Positions 8,665 through 19,000 of a DNA stretch of 64,000 bases are shown piece by piece. Origin of the DNA: Rivularia sp. MS3 (GTDB lineage Bacteria > Cyanobacteriota > Cyanobacteriia > Cyanobacteriales > Nostocaceae); assembly GCA_019192545.1 (NCBI GenBank), contig JAHCMI010000023.1, forward strand, positions 42,561 to 106,560, given 5' to 3'. The notes under the pieces were generated by a model. That model saw only the letters and a program-made list of their open reading frames with translations. It ran no database searches and was not told the DNA's origin. Within the stretch, counting starts at the first letter, position 1. Every line of letters starts with the position of its first letter. A program made the position numbers and the translations under genes.

Positions 8665-11481
8665 TTACTGCTCCTCGCTAGCTGATAACTGTTTGTTAAC
8701 TAGTAAAGCGACGGGGAAGTTTTGCAGAATATCTCTTACCCAAAGAGCGTCTTCGCCTTCTATAACTTTTCCTGTAAACACATCTTGCCAAACACTATTT
8801 GAATCAGTAGGGGGAACGATGCGAGTTTCTTGCCAGACTTGTTCTCCGAAAGGATATTCACCAATTTCTACTAAGGAACTAAAGAAACGGGGTGCAATGA
8901 CGATTACTTTTTGTTCTGCCAATTCTCTACTAAATCCCACAATATGGCTTTTCAAGCTTCCGACTATTGTAAGTTTTTCGTAGGTACCTCGCTGAAATAA
9001 CTCTAAAAATTCTCGACGGGTTTGCAAGGTTTTGTAAATTAAGAACAATTTAACTCTGGCATCTTCGGGAGTTTCCAGTATTTTCGCGATGTAATCGAGT
9101 AAATGCTCTTCATCTTGGGATTTAATTTCCCCGAGATATTTTTGTCTTTGCTCAAAATCTACCGGGCGACGGTTATCTGGATCTACTAAACTTAAATCCC
9201 AAAGTTCGGTTCCTTGATAAATATCCGGTAATCCGGGTGCAGTAAGTTTGATTAAGGATTGAGACAGAGAATTTAAAATGCCGTAATGCTGAATTTTTTG
9301 CTGAAAAGGACGGAAAGCTTCTAAAAATTCATTTTCTGGGCTATCTTTTAAAACTTTTTCGGCAAAGTTAGTAAAACCGTCTTCGTAATCGCTATCATTT
9401 TTCAGCCATGCGGTATGGACTTTTGCTTCTCGAATTGCTTTGATAATATACTCTTTAATTCGTTCTACAAAGGTGGGATATTCTTCTTTACTAAAGGGGA
9501 AAGCACCGATAAGAGTTTGATAGAACAAATATTCATCGTTAAAGGTAGGAATATCGCGTCCGCCGACGTAATCTTTATGGGCAGCGTTAATTTCGCGCCA
9601 TTGCTTTAGATTTTGCTCCCATTCTTCCGGAATTTCCGATAAAACGTTAATTCTAGCTCTGACATCTTCACCACGTTTGGTATCGTGGGTAGATGTAGTA
9701 TTCATCGTATGGGGCCAATTTGCAGTACGGTTGGAATTGTAGGTATGAAAATCTTCTATAGATACCCCGAAACTACCAGGATGGGAACCAACTTCATTCA
9801 GCGAAACTAATCTGTTGTATACATAAAGTACAGTGTCTTCCACACCTTTAGCCATCAAAGGGCCAGTAAATTGCTGCAATCTCATCAAGAAGCGCAACCA
9901 TTCTTCTTTATTTTCTTCAGTGAGATTTTCGTCAAATTCTAATAGTAGAAATTGTTCGATAAAATTGAGTTCGTTCAAGAAGTTAGGAATATTCTTTTTA
10001 GCTTGAGTCATTACCCGCTCAATATATTCCCTATCGGCCGAACTTGCTCCCCCACTATTTATATATGTACGATAAACCGGGAATAAAGCTAAAATCTCTA
10101 CTAAAGCGGCTTTTAATCCGTACATTGTGAAATCGCTAGCATAGCGATAGCCAGCAGATATCTTCTTGAAAAGATGAGCTAAATTATCAATATCTCCAGC
10201 TAAATGTTTTTCAATAATTAGTCTTTTGTTTTTATCAATCAATTCTTCACAGTCAACAGCTTTACCTATAAACCGCTGGTAAATATCGTCAAATTGCTGT
10301 TCGTTTGATTGGTCGCACAAAAGACCATTAAGTTGGTTAAGAAAATCGTATCCTGATGTTCCTTGAATTGGCCAAGTTATGGGTAATTCTTCTTCAGGCT
10401 CAAGAATTTTTTCGACAATCAAGTAAACATCTGGTGCTTTTTCTCGAAGTCTATTAAGATATTGTGCTGGGTCATATAAACCGTCTATATGGTCAATTCG
10501 TAAACCATCAAACTTACCTTCTTCAACTAATTGAAGAATCAGGGAATGAGTAGTGTCAAAAACGTTTTCATCTTCAATACGCAGCGATATTAAATCATTA
10601 ACGGTAAAAAACCGTCTGTAATTAAGTTCTTCATTCCCAACCTTCCAATAAGCAAGACGGAAAAATTGCTCTGTTAATAAATTTTCTAATAAATCAAAGC
10701 TTTCTGGTTTTCCGACTTCTCCATTAAAAGTACGGATATTTTCTTCAATATATTGTCTAACTTCCTCAGAATCATTCCAGAGTTCCCATAACATCCTTTT
10801 AATAAAGCTGATTTGGTCTTCTCTTTCTCTTCCTTCTTCACCAGAAGGAATATACTTTAATGTATAAAGAACGCCTAAAAGTTTTACAAAAGCAGGATGG
10901 TCTCTTCCCAGCTTTTCTTGCAAGCGACTCAAGTCATAAGTAAGAACTTGGCTATAAGATTCAATACGGATAGGGAATTTATTATCGTAATAATTAATTG
11001 TTAAACCCTGTTTTTCGTATTGAATTTGTAATTCACCACTTTCAAGGCAATCACCACAAAATTTCCCTAAAAAAGGCGCTAGTACTTTACAAGTATTTTC
11101 TGGGTAATGATGATTCCAGTCAATATCAAAAAAATCTCTATATATAGAATCAGCACCATTTTCCAAAACATCCATCAGCATCTCATTTTGGCTGTTAAAA
11201 GCCATATGATTGGGTACAATATCTTGCAGCCAATTAATATTTAAACCTTGAAGCTGTTCGACTAACTGATTAAATTTCTCGGCTCCTCCTAATTCCGGGT
11301 CAATTTCACGAGGATTTACCGCATCATAACCGTGAGTACTACCTTTTCTAGAAGTCAGAATTGGAGAAGCATATAAATGAGAAACACCCAACTGTTCCAA
11401 ATAAGAAGCAATAGCCGCAGCTGCTGTAAAACCAAAGCTAGGAGTAAACTGAATTCGATAGGTTGCTAAAGGTATTTGCAT
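8665..11481 (-). CDS. treY: Maltooligosyltrehalose synthase
   Basis: This 938-residue GH13 enzyme rearranges the reducing-end alpha-1,4 bond of maltodextrins to the alpha,alpha-1,1 bond of trehalose. The N-terminus PLATYRIQFTPSFGF and YASPILTSRKGSTHGYD are diagnostic. DGLRIDHIDGLYDP carries the nucleophile Asp and LIVEKILEPEE the acid/base Glu. MAKGVEDTVLYVYNRL and TSTHDTKRGEDVRARI are further TreY signatures. It is the last gene of the minus-strand block, 198 bases after treZ. The final codons are GAG GAG CAG TAA, running straight into AAAGGTT-type repeats. Confidence 0.95.
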   Translation of the reverse strand: MQIPLATYRIQFTPSFGFTAAAAIASYLEQLGVSHLYASPILTSRKGSTHGYDAVNPREIDPELGGAEKFNQLVEQLQGLNINWLQDIVPNHMAFNSQNEMLMDVLENGADSIYRDFFDIDWNHHYPENTCKVLAPFLGKFCGDCLESGELQIQYEKQGLTINYYDNKFPIRIESYSQVLTYDLSRLQEKLGRDHPAFVKLLGVLYTLKYIPSGEEGREREDQISFIKRMLWELWNDSEEVRQYIEENIRTFNGEVGKPESFDLLENLLTEQFFRLAYWKVGNEELNYRRFFTVNDLISLRIEDENVFDTTHSLILQLVEEGKFDGLRIDHIDGLYDPAQYLNRLREKAPDVYLIVEKILEPEEELPITWPIQGTSGYDFLNQLNGLLCDQSNEQQFDDIYQRFIGKAVDCEELIDKNKRLIIEKHLAGDIDNLAHLFKKISAGYRYASDFTMYGLKAALVEILALFPVYRTYINSGGASSADREYIERVMTQAKKNIPNFLNELNFIEQFLLLEFDENLTEENKEEWLRFLMRLQQFTGPLMAKGVEDTVLYVYNRLVSLNEVGSHPGSFGVSIEDFHTYNSNRTANWPHTMNTTSTHDTKRGEDVRARINVLSEIPEEWEQNLKQWREINAAHKDYVGGRDIPTFNDEYLFYQTLIGAFPFSKEEYPTFVERIKEYIIKAIREAKVHTAWLKNDSDYEDGFTNFAEKVLKDSPENEFLEAFRPFQQKIQHYGILNSLSQSLIKLTAPGLPDIYQGTELWDLSLVDPDNRRPVDFEQRQKYLGEIKSQDEEHLLDYIAKILETPEDARVKLFLIYKTLQTRREFLELFQRGTYEKLTIVGSLKSHIVGFSRELAEQKVIVIAPRFFSSLVEIGEYPFGEQVWQETRIVPPTDSNSVWQDVFTGKVIEGEDALWVRDILQNFPVALLVNKQLSASEEQ

Positions 11482-11519
11482 CTTAGTAATTTTAGATTTT
11501 AGATTTTAAAGATAGTTGT

Positions 11520-11582
11520 TAGTTGTTAGTAGATAGTTGTAAAAGGTTAAAGGTTAAAGGTTAAAGGTTAAAGGTCAAAGTT
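11520..11582. repeat. Heptad repeats (AAAGGTT)
   Basis: At least four tandem AAAGGTT heptads (GGTTAAAGGTTAAAGGTTAA...) lie between treZ and treY, next to TTGTTAG/TAGTTGT repeats. This is STRR-type sequence. Confidence 0.8.
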
Positions 11583-11640
11583 TAAAATTATCTTTGTCCC
11601 CTTCCTTATCCCCCTCCCCCTACCTCTCCCTTCCTTACAA

Positions 11641-11685
11641 CTGTTTGCTGTTAACTGCTCGCTGCTTGCTGTTAACTGCTCACTG
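11641..11685. repeat. CAGTRA-type heptads joined to the treZ stop
   Basis: On the minus strand the treZ coding end AAT CAG TGA runs directly into GCAGTTAACAGCAAGCAGCG-type heptads. The stop codon is part of the first CAGTGAG unit. Confidence 0.75.
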
Positions 11686-13509
11686 ATTCTCGTAAACCAC
11701 AACGCTATAGGGATTAATCATCAATTCGGGGTTATTTGCTCCATCAAGTTTTTCGGGTAACTCAGAACCCTTTCCTCCCCAAGTTTCTGCGCTTGAATCA
11801 AGTACTTTTTTCCAAGTTCCGTTGTTGTTATCTGTAATCTTAGCAGCTTCCGAGCCAAAGTTAAGCCAGCAAAGAATTTGGCTATCTTGATGATGTCTTT
11901 GGATGCACAATACTTTGTCTGGTTGTAGTACTTTTGCTTCTAATTGATTTCTATCTAAGTTCCGCAATGCTGGAATATTTTTCCGCATTTGCAATAATTT
12001 CTGATGAAACAACCATAGCTTTTCATGCTCTCCGGTTTTACGCTTGTCCCAATTTAACTGCGATTTTTTAAAGGTTTCTTCTGCTTGGGGATCTGGCGCT
12101 TCTTTGCCGTCTATTTCATGGAATGCTGCAAATTCGGCTTTTCTGCCTTTCCTGACTGCTTCGATTAAATCTGGATCTCCATGACTGACAAAATAAAGAA
12201 ATGGCGCTTTTTCACCGTATTCTTCACCCATAAACAACATAGGCACGTAAGGCGAGAGTAAAAGCGCTGCTGCTGTCAGCTTCAAAGATTCAAAGGATAT
12301 TAAATTAGATAATCTATCCCCTAACATTCGATTTCCCACTTGATCGTGGTTTTGGGCACAGACTACAAACTGACTCGAAGCACAACCTGTAGGTTCTCCG
12401 CCATGATATCTTTTACGATGGGGAGAGTAATCCCAAGTATAAACAAATCCCTGGCGGTAAATCTTTGCTAGCTGCTCTAAACTGCCAAAATCTTCGTAAT
12501 ATCCATTATTTTCCCCAGTTAATACCGTATGCAAAGCATGGTGGAAATCATCACTCCATTGAGCATCGATTCCGTATCCACCTACTTCCGGAGAACGAAT
12601 AATTCTAGGATCGTTAAGATCGCTTTCAGCAATTAAATAAAATTGACGATTTTTTCTTTGTTCTAATTCAGCTACAGCTTCCGCCATTTCTGCCAAAATA
12701 TGCTTTGCTCCAAAGTCATAAATAGCATGAACGGCATCTAAACGTAATCCATCTAAATGGTAATTTTCTAACCAGTACAAAACGTTTTGTACAAAATAAT
12801 TGCGGACTCCATCGCTATAAGCACCATCAAAATTTATAGCGCTACCCCAAGGAGTCTTATAGTTATCTGTAAAGTAAGTTCCGAAACCCCAAAGGTAATT
12901 TCCTTCTGGCCCGAGGTGATTGTAAACTACATCTAAAACTACCGAAATTCCTTGTTGATGACAAGCATCAACCAGTTTTTTCAAACCGTCAACACCACCG
13001 TAAGAATTTTGTACGGCGTATGGAAAAACACCATCATAGCCCCAGTTACGACTTCCAGGAAACTGAGCTACAGGCATGATTTCAATAGTATTTACGCCCA
13101 AATCTTTTAATTCCGATAATCGAGGAATCATCGATTCAAACGTACCTTCTTCAGTAAACGTCCCTACATGTAACTCGTAGATAACCATTTCCGATAGAGG
13201 AACACCCTGCCATTGGTCATCATTCCACTTAAAGCTATGGTGGTCAATTATTTCCGTAGCACCGTGAACCCCATTTGGCTGGGAATGAGCGGCAGGATCT
13301 GCTGTATCCTTTTCACCATCTAGCTGATAATAATAGAGGCTACCCGGTTTTATATCTGCAATAGAACCATGCCAATAACCGCGTTCGTCTTTTTCCAAAG
13401 GTACAATTTTATCTGATGGTTCAACTACATGAACCGCAACTTTGCCTACAAGAGGTGCCCACAAAGTAAAGTTGCAAGCATTATTTGAATATTGAGAACC
13501 GATATGCAT
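11680..13509 (-). CDS. treZ: Malto-oligosyltrehalose trehalohydrolase
   Basis: This 609-residue GH13 enzyme releases trehalose from maltooligosyl-trehalose made by TreY. An N-terminal CBM48-like domain (FTLWAPLVGKVAVHV) precedes the barrel. HLDGLRLDAVHAIYDFGA contains the nucleophile Asp and LIAESDLNDPRI the acid/base Glu. VCAQNHDQVGNRMLGDRL contains the transition-state Asp. Length is normal. The gene lies between glgX and treY on the same strand, with spacers of 151 and 198 bases, so one transcript is likely but not tight. Confidence 0.95.
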   Translation of the reverse strand: MHIGSQYSNNACNFTLWAPLVGKVAVHVVEPSDKIVPLEKDERGYWHGSIADIKPGSLYYYQLDGEKDTADPAAHSQPNGVHGATEIIDHHSFKWNDDQWQGVPLSEMVIYELHVGTFTEEGTFESMIPRLSELKDLGVNTIEIMPVAQFPGSRNWGYDGVFPYAVQNSYGGVDGLKKLVDACHQQGISVVLDVVYNHLGPEGNYLWGFGTYFTDNYKTPWGSAINFDGAYSDGVRNYFVQNVLYWLENYHLDGLRLDAVHAIYDFGAKHILAEMAEAVAELEQRKNRQFYLIAESDLNDPRIIRSPEVGGYGIDAQWSDDFHHALHTVLTGENNGYYEDFGSLEQLAKIYRQGFVYTWDYSPHRKRYHGGEPTGCASSQFVVCAQNHDQVGNRMLGDRLSNLISFESLKLTAAALLLSPYVPMLFMGEEYGEKAPFLYFVSHGDPDLIEAVRKGRKAEFAAFHEIDGKEAPDPQAEETFKKSQLNWDKRKTGEHEKLWLFHQKLLQMRKNIPALRNLDRNQLEAKVLQPDKVLCIQRHHQDSQILCWLNFGSEAAKITDNNNGTWKKVLDSSAETWGGKGSELPEKLDGANNPELMINPYSVVVYENQ

Positions 13510-13547
13510 TTTTTTTAATTGATAATTGGTAGATGGGTAAAAGGTAG

Positions 13548-13672
13548 AAGGTTAAAGGTTAAAGGTTAAAGGTTAAAGGTTAAAGGTTAGAGGTTAGAGG
13601 TTAAAGCTTTAAAATTTTTAACTCCTAACTTCTAACTCCTAACTCCTAACTGTTCACTGTTCACTGCTCATA
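13548..13672. repeat. Heptad repeats AAAGGTT, TAACTCC and TGTTCAC
   Basis: The spacer between glgX and treZ is almost wholly tandem heptads: AAAGGTT (13548-13610), CTAACTC (13620-13650) and ACTGTTC (13650-13668). The last block contains the glgX stop (CAG TGA on the minus strand). Confidence 0.8.
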
Positions 13673-15817
13673 GTCGTATTCTTGGTTGAGTTGTCCCAGC
13701 CTCTGGAGTATAACTATAGAACGCGATTCGACAATGATTGGTTTATCTTCGATATAGCGTTTACCGCGTTGAACAAATCTAGGTTTGGTGGTGTCAACAA
13801 TAGTTACCCATTCCCATTCCTGCAATTCTGGGGGAATGATAAATTCCAACATTTCGTAGTGAGCGTTAAATAATATTAGGAAATTTTCGTCAATAATCCG
13901 CTCTCCCCGAGGACCAGGTGAAGCTATCCCTTCTCCATTCAGAAAAATTCCAATAGCTTTAGCAAAACCGCTATTCCATTGTTCTTCGGTCATTGTACCG
14001 CCATCGGGGTTAAACCAAGAAATATCGGTTACTTCAGTACCGCGAATTGCTCTTCCTTGGAACCATTTACGTCTCTTAAATACTGGGTGTCGGCGACGAA
14101 AATCAATTAATTGCCGGGTAAAGTCGAGTAAATTCTCGTTTTCTTCCTGTAAATCCCAATCCAACCAGGAAATCTCGTTATCCTGACAATAAGGATTGTT
14201 ATTTCCTCCTTGAGTTCTTCCCATTTCGTCACCCATAACTATCATGGGTACACCTTGGGAAAGTAATAAAGTAACTAAAAAGTTTCGTCGCTGTTTTTTA
14301 CGAAGTTTCTCAATTGCTAAGTCTTCTGTTTCTCCTTCTGCACCGCAATTCCACGAACGGTTATGACTTTCTCCATCGCGGTTACCTTCACCGTTAGCTT
14401 CGTTGTGCTTTTCGTTGTAGCTAACTAAGTCATTCAACGTAAAACCATCGTGGGCAGTAATAAAATTAATACTGGCGCTGGGGCTGCGTCCATTAAATTC
14501 GTAAAGGTCGGAACTACCCGTAAATCTGTAGGCAAATTCTGCTAAACGACTGTCTTCTCCACGCCAAAAGTCTCGTACTGTGTCGCGATATTTTCCATTC
14601 CACTCAGACCACAATAAGGGAAATTCACCTACTTGGTAGCCTCCTTCACCTACGTCCCAAGGTTCGGCAATTAATTTCACATCTGCTAGAACTGGGTCTT
14701 GGTGAATAATATCGAAGAAAGCTGCTAGTTTGTCTACTGCGTATAATTCTCTAGCTAACGCAGAAGCTAAGTCAAAACGGAAACCATCTACGTGACATTC
14801 CAAAACCCAGTATCGCAAACTATCCATAATCAGCTTGAGTACTTGGGGATGACGCACGTTAAGGGAATTACCGCAACCAGTAAAATCCATATAGTAGCGT
14901 AAATCGCCATCTACTAAACGGTAGTAAGAGACATTGTCAATACCGCGTAAAGATATAGTTGGCCCCATATGATTACCTTCACCCGTATGGTTGTAAACCA
15001 CATCAAGGATGACTTCTATCCCGGCTTGATGTAGGCGCTTGACCATATGCTTAAATTCTTTAAGCTGTTGTCCCAAACTACCGCTAGCACTGTAACCGGA
15101 ATAAGGAGCTAAATAAGAAATTGAATCATAGCCCCAATAGTTTTTTAAATTCTTACCGACTAAATGTCCGGGTTGCGATAAAAAATGGTGGATAGGCATT
15201 AATTCTACCGCAGTTACACCTAAAGACTGGAGGTGCGAAATAGCGGCAGGGTGCGCTAGTCCGGCATAAGTTCCTCTTAATTTTGCCGGGATTTCTTCAT
15301 GTAATTTAGTAAAACCTTTGACATGAGTTTCGTAGATTACCGTTTCGTGCCAAGGAGTTTGTAAAAGTTCATCTCCTTCCCAATCAAAGCTTTTATCTAC
15401 AACTACCGATTTAGGAATTAAATGAGCATCATTCAAATCCGAAAATCCCAAATCATCTTTAGGATCGTCCCAACGATACCCAAAAATTTCTTCACCGAAA
15501 CCAATTTCTCCATCAATCGCGTAAGCGTAGGGATCGATCAATAATTTATTCGGATTAAATCTGTGTCCTTCATGGGGAGCAAACGCACCGTGTACTCTAA
15601 ACCCATAGCGCTGACCCGGCCCAATAGAAGGTACGTAGCCGTGCCAAGTAAAATTGCTAACTTCTCTTAAAGCTAAACGAGTTTCTCGTCCTTCTTTATC
15701 GAACAAGCACAACTCTACGGCTGTAGCATTTTCTGAGAATAAAGCGAAATTAGTACCTTTGCCATCCCAGTTCGCACCTAAAGGATAAGGCTTACCAGGC
15801 CATAGTGAGAGGTACAT
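13661..15817 (-). CDS. glgX: Glycogen debranching enzyme (GlgX/TreX type)
   Basis: This 718-residue GH13 isoamylase-type enzyme cuts alpha-1,6 branches and supplies linear chains to TreY. A CBM48 domain leads (GKPYPLGANWDGKGTNFALF). The barrel has CHVDGFRFDLASALARE (nucleophile), KLIAEPWDVGEGGYQVG (acid/base) and NFITAHDGFTLNDLVSYN (third acid). In trehalose clusters this protein is usually named TreX; sequence alone does not separate TreX from GlgX. It lies 250 bases after the TreS fusion gene and ends GAG CAG TGA inside a heptad array. Confidence 0.92.
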   Translation of the reverse strand: MYLSLWPGKPYPLGANWDGKGTNFALFSENATAVELCLFDKEGRETRLALREVSNFTWHGYVPSIGPGQRYGFRVHGAFAPHEGHRFNPNKLLIDPYAYAIDGEIGFGEEIFGYRWDDPKDDLGFSDLNDAHLIPKSVVVDKSFDWEGDELLQTPWHETVIYETHVKGFTKLHEEIPAKLRGTYAGLAHPAAISHLQSLGVTAVELMPIHHFLSQPGHLVGKNLKNYWGYDSISYLAPYSGYSASGSLGQQLKEFKHMVKRLHQAGIEVILDVVYNHTGEGNHMGPTISLRGIDNVSYYRLVDGDLRYYMDFTGCGNSLNVRHPQVLKLIMDSLRYWVLECHVDGFRFDLASALARELYAVDKLAAFFDIIHQDPVLADVKLIAEPWDVGEGGYQVGEFPLLWSEWNGKYRDTVRDFWRGEDSRLAEFAYRFTGSSDLYEFNGRSPSASINFITAHDGFTLNDLVSYNEKHNEANGEGNRDGESHNRSWNCGAEGETEDLAIEKLRKKQRRNFLVTLLLSQGVPMIVMGDEMGRTQGGNNNPYCQDNEISWLDWDLQEENENLLDFTRQLIDFRRRHPVFKRRKWFQGRAIRGTEVTDISWFNPDGGTMTEEQWNSGFAKAIGIFLNGEGIASPGPRGERIIDENFLILFNAHYEMLEFIIPPELQEWEWVTIVDTTKPRFVQRGKRYIEDKPIIVESRSIVILQRLGQLNQEYDYEQ

Positions 15818-15992
15818 ACTATGTTGCTCCTAATGAAAATGAATACTTCTGCAATACTGCCAAATTTTCAATATTAAATAAATATTAAATCTTCTGTGGT
15901 TATTTTAAGCCAGTTTAAGGTCGTAATTATGTTTTATATCTATAGGAAGATGTGGAAATTAGTAATTGGGAATGGGGAATAGGGAATAGAGT

Positions 15993-16068
15993 AATTAGAA
16001 ACTCCTAACTCCTAACTCCCAACTCCCAACTTCTAACTCCTAACTCCTAACTCCTAACTATTAACTGC
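15993..16068. repeat. Heptad repeats (CTAACTC)
   Basis: About eight degenerate CTAACTC/CCTAACT heptads fill the spacer downstream of the TreS fusion gene and abut its TAG stop at 16068. Confidence 0.8.
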
Positions 16069-19000
16069 TAAGCCGTTTCTAATAGTTCTAAAATACGATA
16101 CAAAGGCACTTCTACCCAGTTGGGACGGTTTTTAAGTTCGTGTTCTAGCTCTATTATGACTTTTTCTAGTACGAATCCATCTAAGATTAGTTGTAGTTCT
16201 GATGGTTCGGATGGAATAAAAGATGCGCCTTTTGCTGCATTTAGGTAAGATTGCAAGAAAGCAATACTAGACCAAGTGTAGAAGAATTGCGCCCATTGTT
16301 CCATTAACGGCTGGTCGTCTGGAAGAATAATGCCGCTTTCTTTTTCGTTGCGTAAACCGATGCGACTAGAATAATAGAAGGATTCTAACATTCCGGCGAC
16401 ATCGCGCAATGGCGATCGCTTCATGCGTCGTTCGCTTAACGGACGGGTTTGGTCGCCTTCAAAGTCAATGATGATAAAGTCTTTACCGGTATATAGAACT
16501 TCGTTAAGGCATAAGTTCCCGTGGGTACGGGTTCGCATGGCGTTGACTTTCTGGTTGAGTATTGATTTTAATCGAGCTAATATCATTTCTCGATTGTTCA
16601 ATACCACCTGTGCCACGGATTGTAAATCGCTTGGTAGCTGTATCAAATGCTTTTTGAGCAGCAGCAATACCTGTCCGGCTTGATTCCGCATATATTGGTA
16701 AATCGAGCGCTGGTAAAAAGAAGTAAATGCTTCTGGGGCAAAATTGGGGTCTTCTGCGTCAGATGCCAAAGCTAAATGCATTTCGGCTGTACGTTCGCCT
16801 AATAGTTGAGCATTCCGCAAATAGGAGCCAATCATTTCCTGAGCTATTTCGGGAATTTCGCTTTCTAAGGCTGCTGTTAATAAGGTAGGAGGTAGATCAA
16901 TATCGGCAATAGCGTCTATTTGCGTTACCTGTACTTGCTCGAAAAAGTCCCGTAAGCTATCAAGGCTATAAACCCAACCATCTCTGATATCGGGAATATA
17001 TTTTTGTACCATTCCCAAGGTCATAGTCTCAAAGCCTTTACGGCTATAATTCAAGCTACCGGCGACAGGAGCAAAATTTTCAGGTCTTGGTAATCCTTTT
17101 GTTGCCGAACTGTGGGTAAGAAACTGACCCACTTCTAAATCCGGGTTGATGCCCTCTCCTACTACTTTGCGGAACAACTTGCACATTAGGCGATCGCCGT
17201 ATATTACGCAGGTGTTGTTATGTTCTCCACGTAACAAATGCGCTTCCAAGTTAGCTTTCAATCCGAAGTTAGAACCAGCACCAGCTAACTCGGTAAAATC
17301 TTTGCTAGATTCAGCAACTAGTTGACCTGCCATGCCTGTATAGGTTTCTTTATTGGCGATCGCTTCGAGGGGGAAGTTAAGAAATTCTTTGTCTGCGAAA
17401 GCATCAAACAACACCCCTGTTTGTTTCTGGCTGCGTATTTCTATATTGGCTACAACTTCTTCGCGATAAGAACTAAAGCGTTCGTGACTGATACCTTCGG
17501 GTTCGTAAGCCAAGGGTAATACGTAGGTTTCGGGGTCGCCTTCGGTGTAGTCAAGCTGAATTAAAACAATTGCAGCTTCGAGGGAACGGAAAGAAATAGG
17601 AATAGCTTCAATTACGTGAGAAGACTGAATTACCCGCCTTTTACTGTCAAACCAGCTACAGGCACACATATAATCCGGCAACATTTCTTCTAATGCTGCC
17701 TTTGTTTCTGATTTGCTGAAAATATTTCGCCAATTGTCGCTGACAACGATTGTTGGTATTTGGTTATGAGGTCTTACAGCGCAGGTAATATTTGTCTGTA
17801 CTTGCAGGGTAAACCAGTAAAACGCATGGGGCGCTAAACTCATGAAATAAGGTGAATCGTTAATCGCAGGGAATGTTGTCCTTCCGAAAATTTCCACCGG
17901 AATCATACCGTTAAATGCTGCTAAGTCCAACTCTACTGTCTGTACGAAGCGAGACAAGTTGGTAACAACCAGAATGTGTTCCCCGTTGTAAGTCCGAGTA
18001 AACGCCAAAACCTTGCGATTTTCTGGATACAGTAACTCAAAAGTACCCCTACCAAAAGCCTGAAAGCGTCCGCGAGTGGCTATCAAACGTTTCATCCACC
18101 ACCATAGGGAATTGCGGTTTTCTCGCTGGGCTTCAACGTTGACTGCTTCAAAATGATATTCTGGGTCGATAATTACCGGAGCATAAAGCTTGTGGGGATT
18201 GCAACGACTAAAACCACCATTGCGATCTGCACTCCACTGCATGGGAGTACGTACACCGTTCCTATCTCCCAAATAAATATTGTCCCCCATCGCGATTTCA
18301 TCACCGTAGTAAAGCACTGGGGTTCCGGGTAAGGACATTAGCAATGCATTCATCACTTCTATGCGTCGCCGATTATTACCCATCAAAGGAGCCAAACGGC
18401 GGCGAATACCCAAATTCAATCTTGCTTGGTGATCTTGAGCGTAGACGCGGTACATATAGTCTCTGTCTTCATCGCTGACCATTTCCAAAGTCAATTCATC
18501 GTGATTCCGCAGGAATAAGGCCCACTGACAGTTACCTGGAATCGGCGGCGTTTGCTGCAAAATATCGATAATTGGAAAACTATCTTCCATTTGCAACCCC
18601 ATAAATAAACGGGGCATCAAAGGGAAATGGAAATTCATGTGACATTCATCCCCACCACTGTAATACTCTACAGCATCTTCGGGCCACTGGTTTGCTTCAG
18701 CCAGCATCATCCGATTGGGAAACTTTTCGTCCATGTGCTTGCGTATCTTCTTCAGAAAAGCATGGGTTTCCTCGAGGTTTTCACAGTTAGTTCCTTCGCG
18801 CTCGTATAGATAAGGCACGGCATCCAACCGCAACCCATCAACGCCCATCTCCAACCAAAAATCCACCACATCAAATAGCGCTTCTTGCATTTGAGGGTTT
18901 TCAAAATTCAAATCCGGCTGGTGAGAATAAAAGCGGTGCCAGTAATAAGCTTTTGCAACGGGGTCCCAAGTCCAGTTAGAAGTTTCAAAATCCTTAAAGA

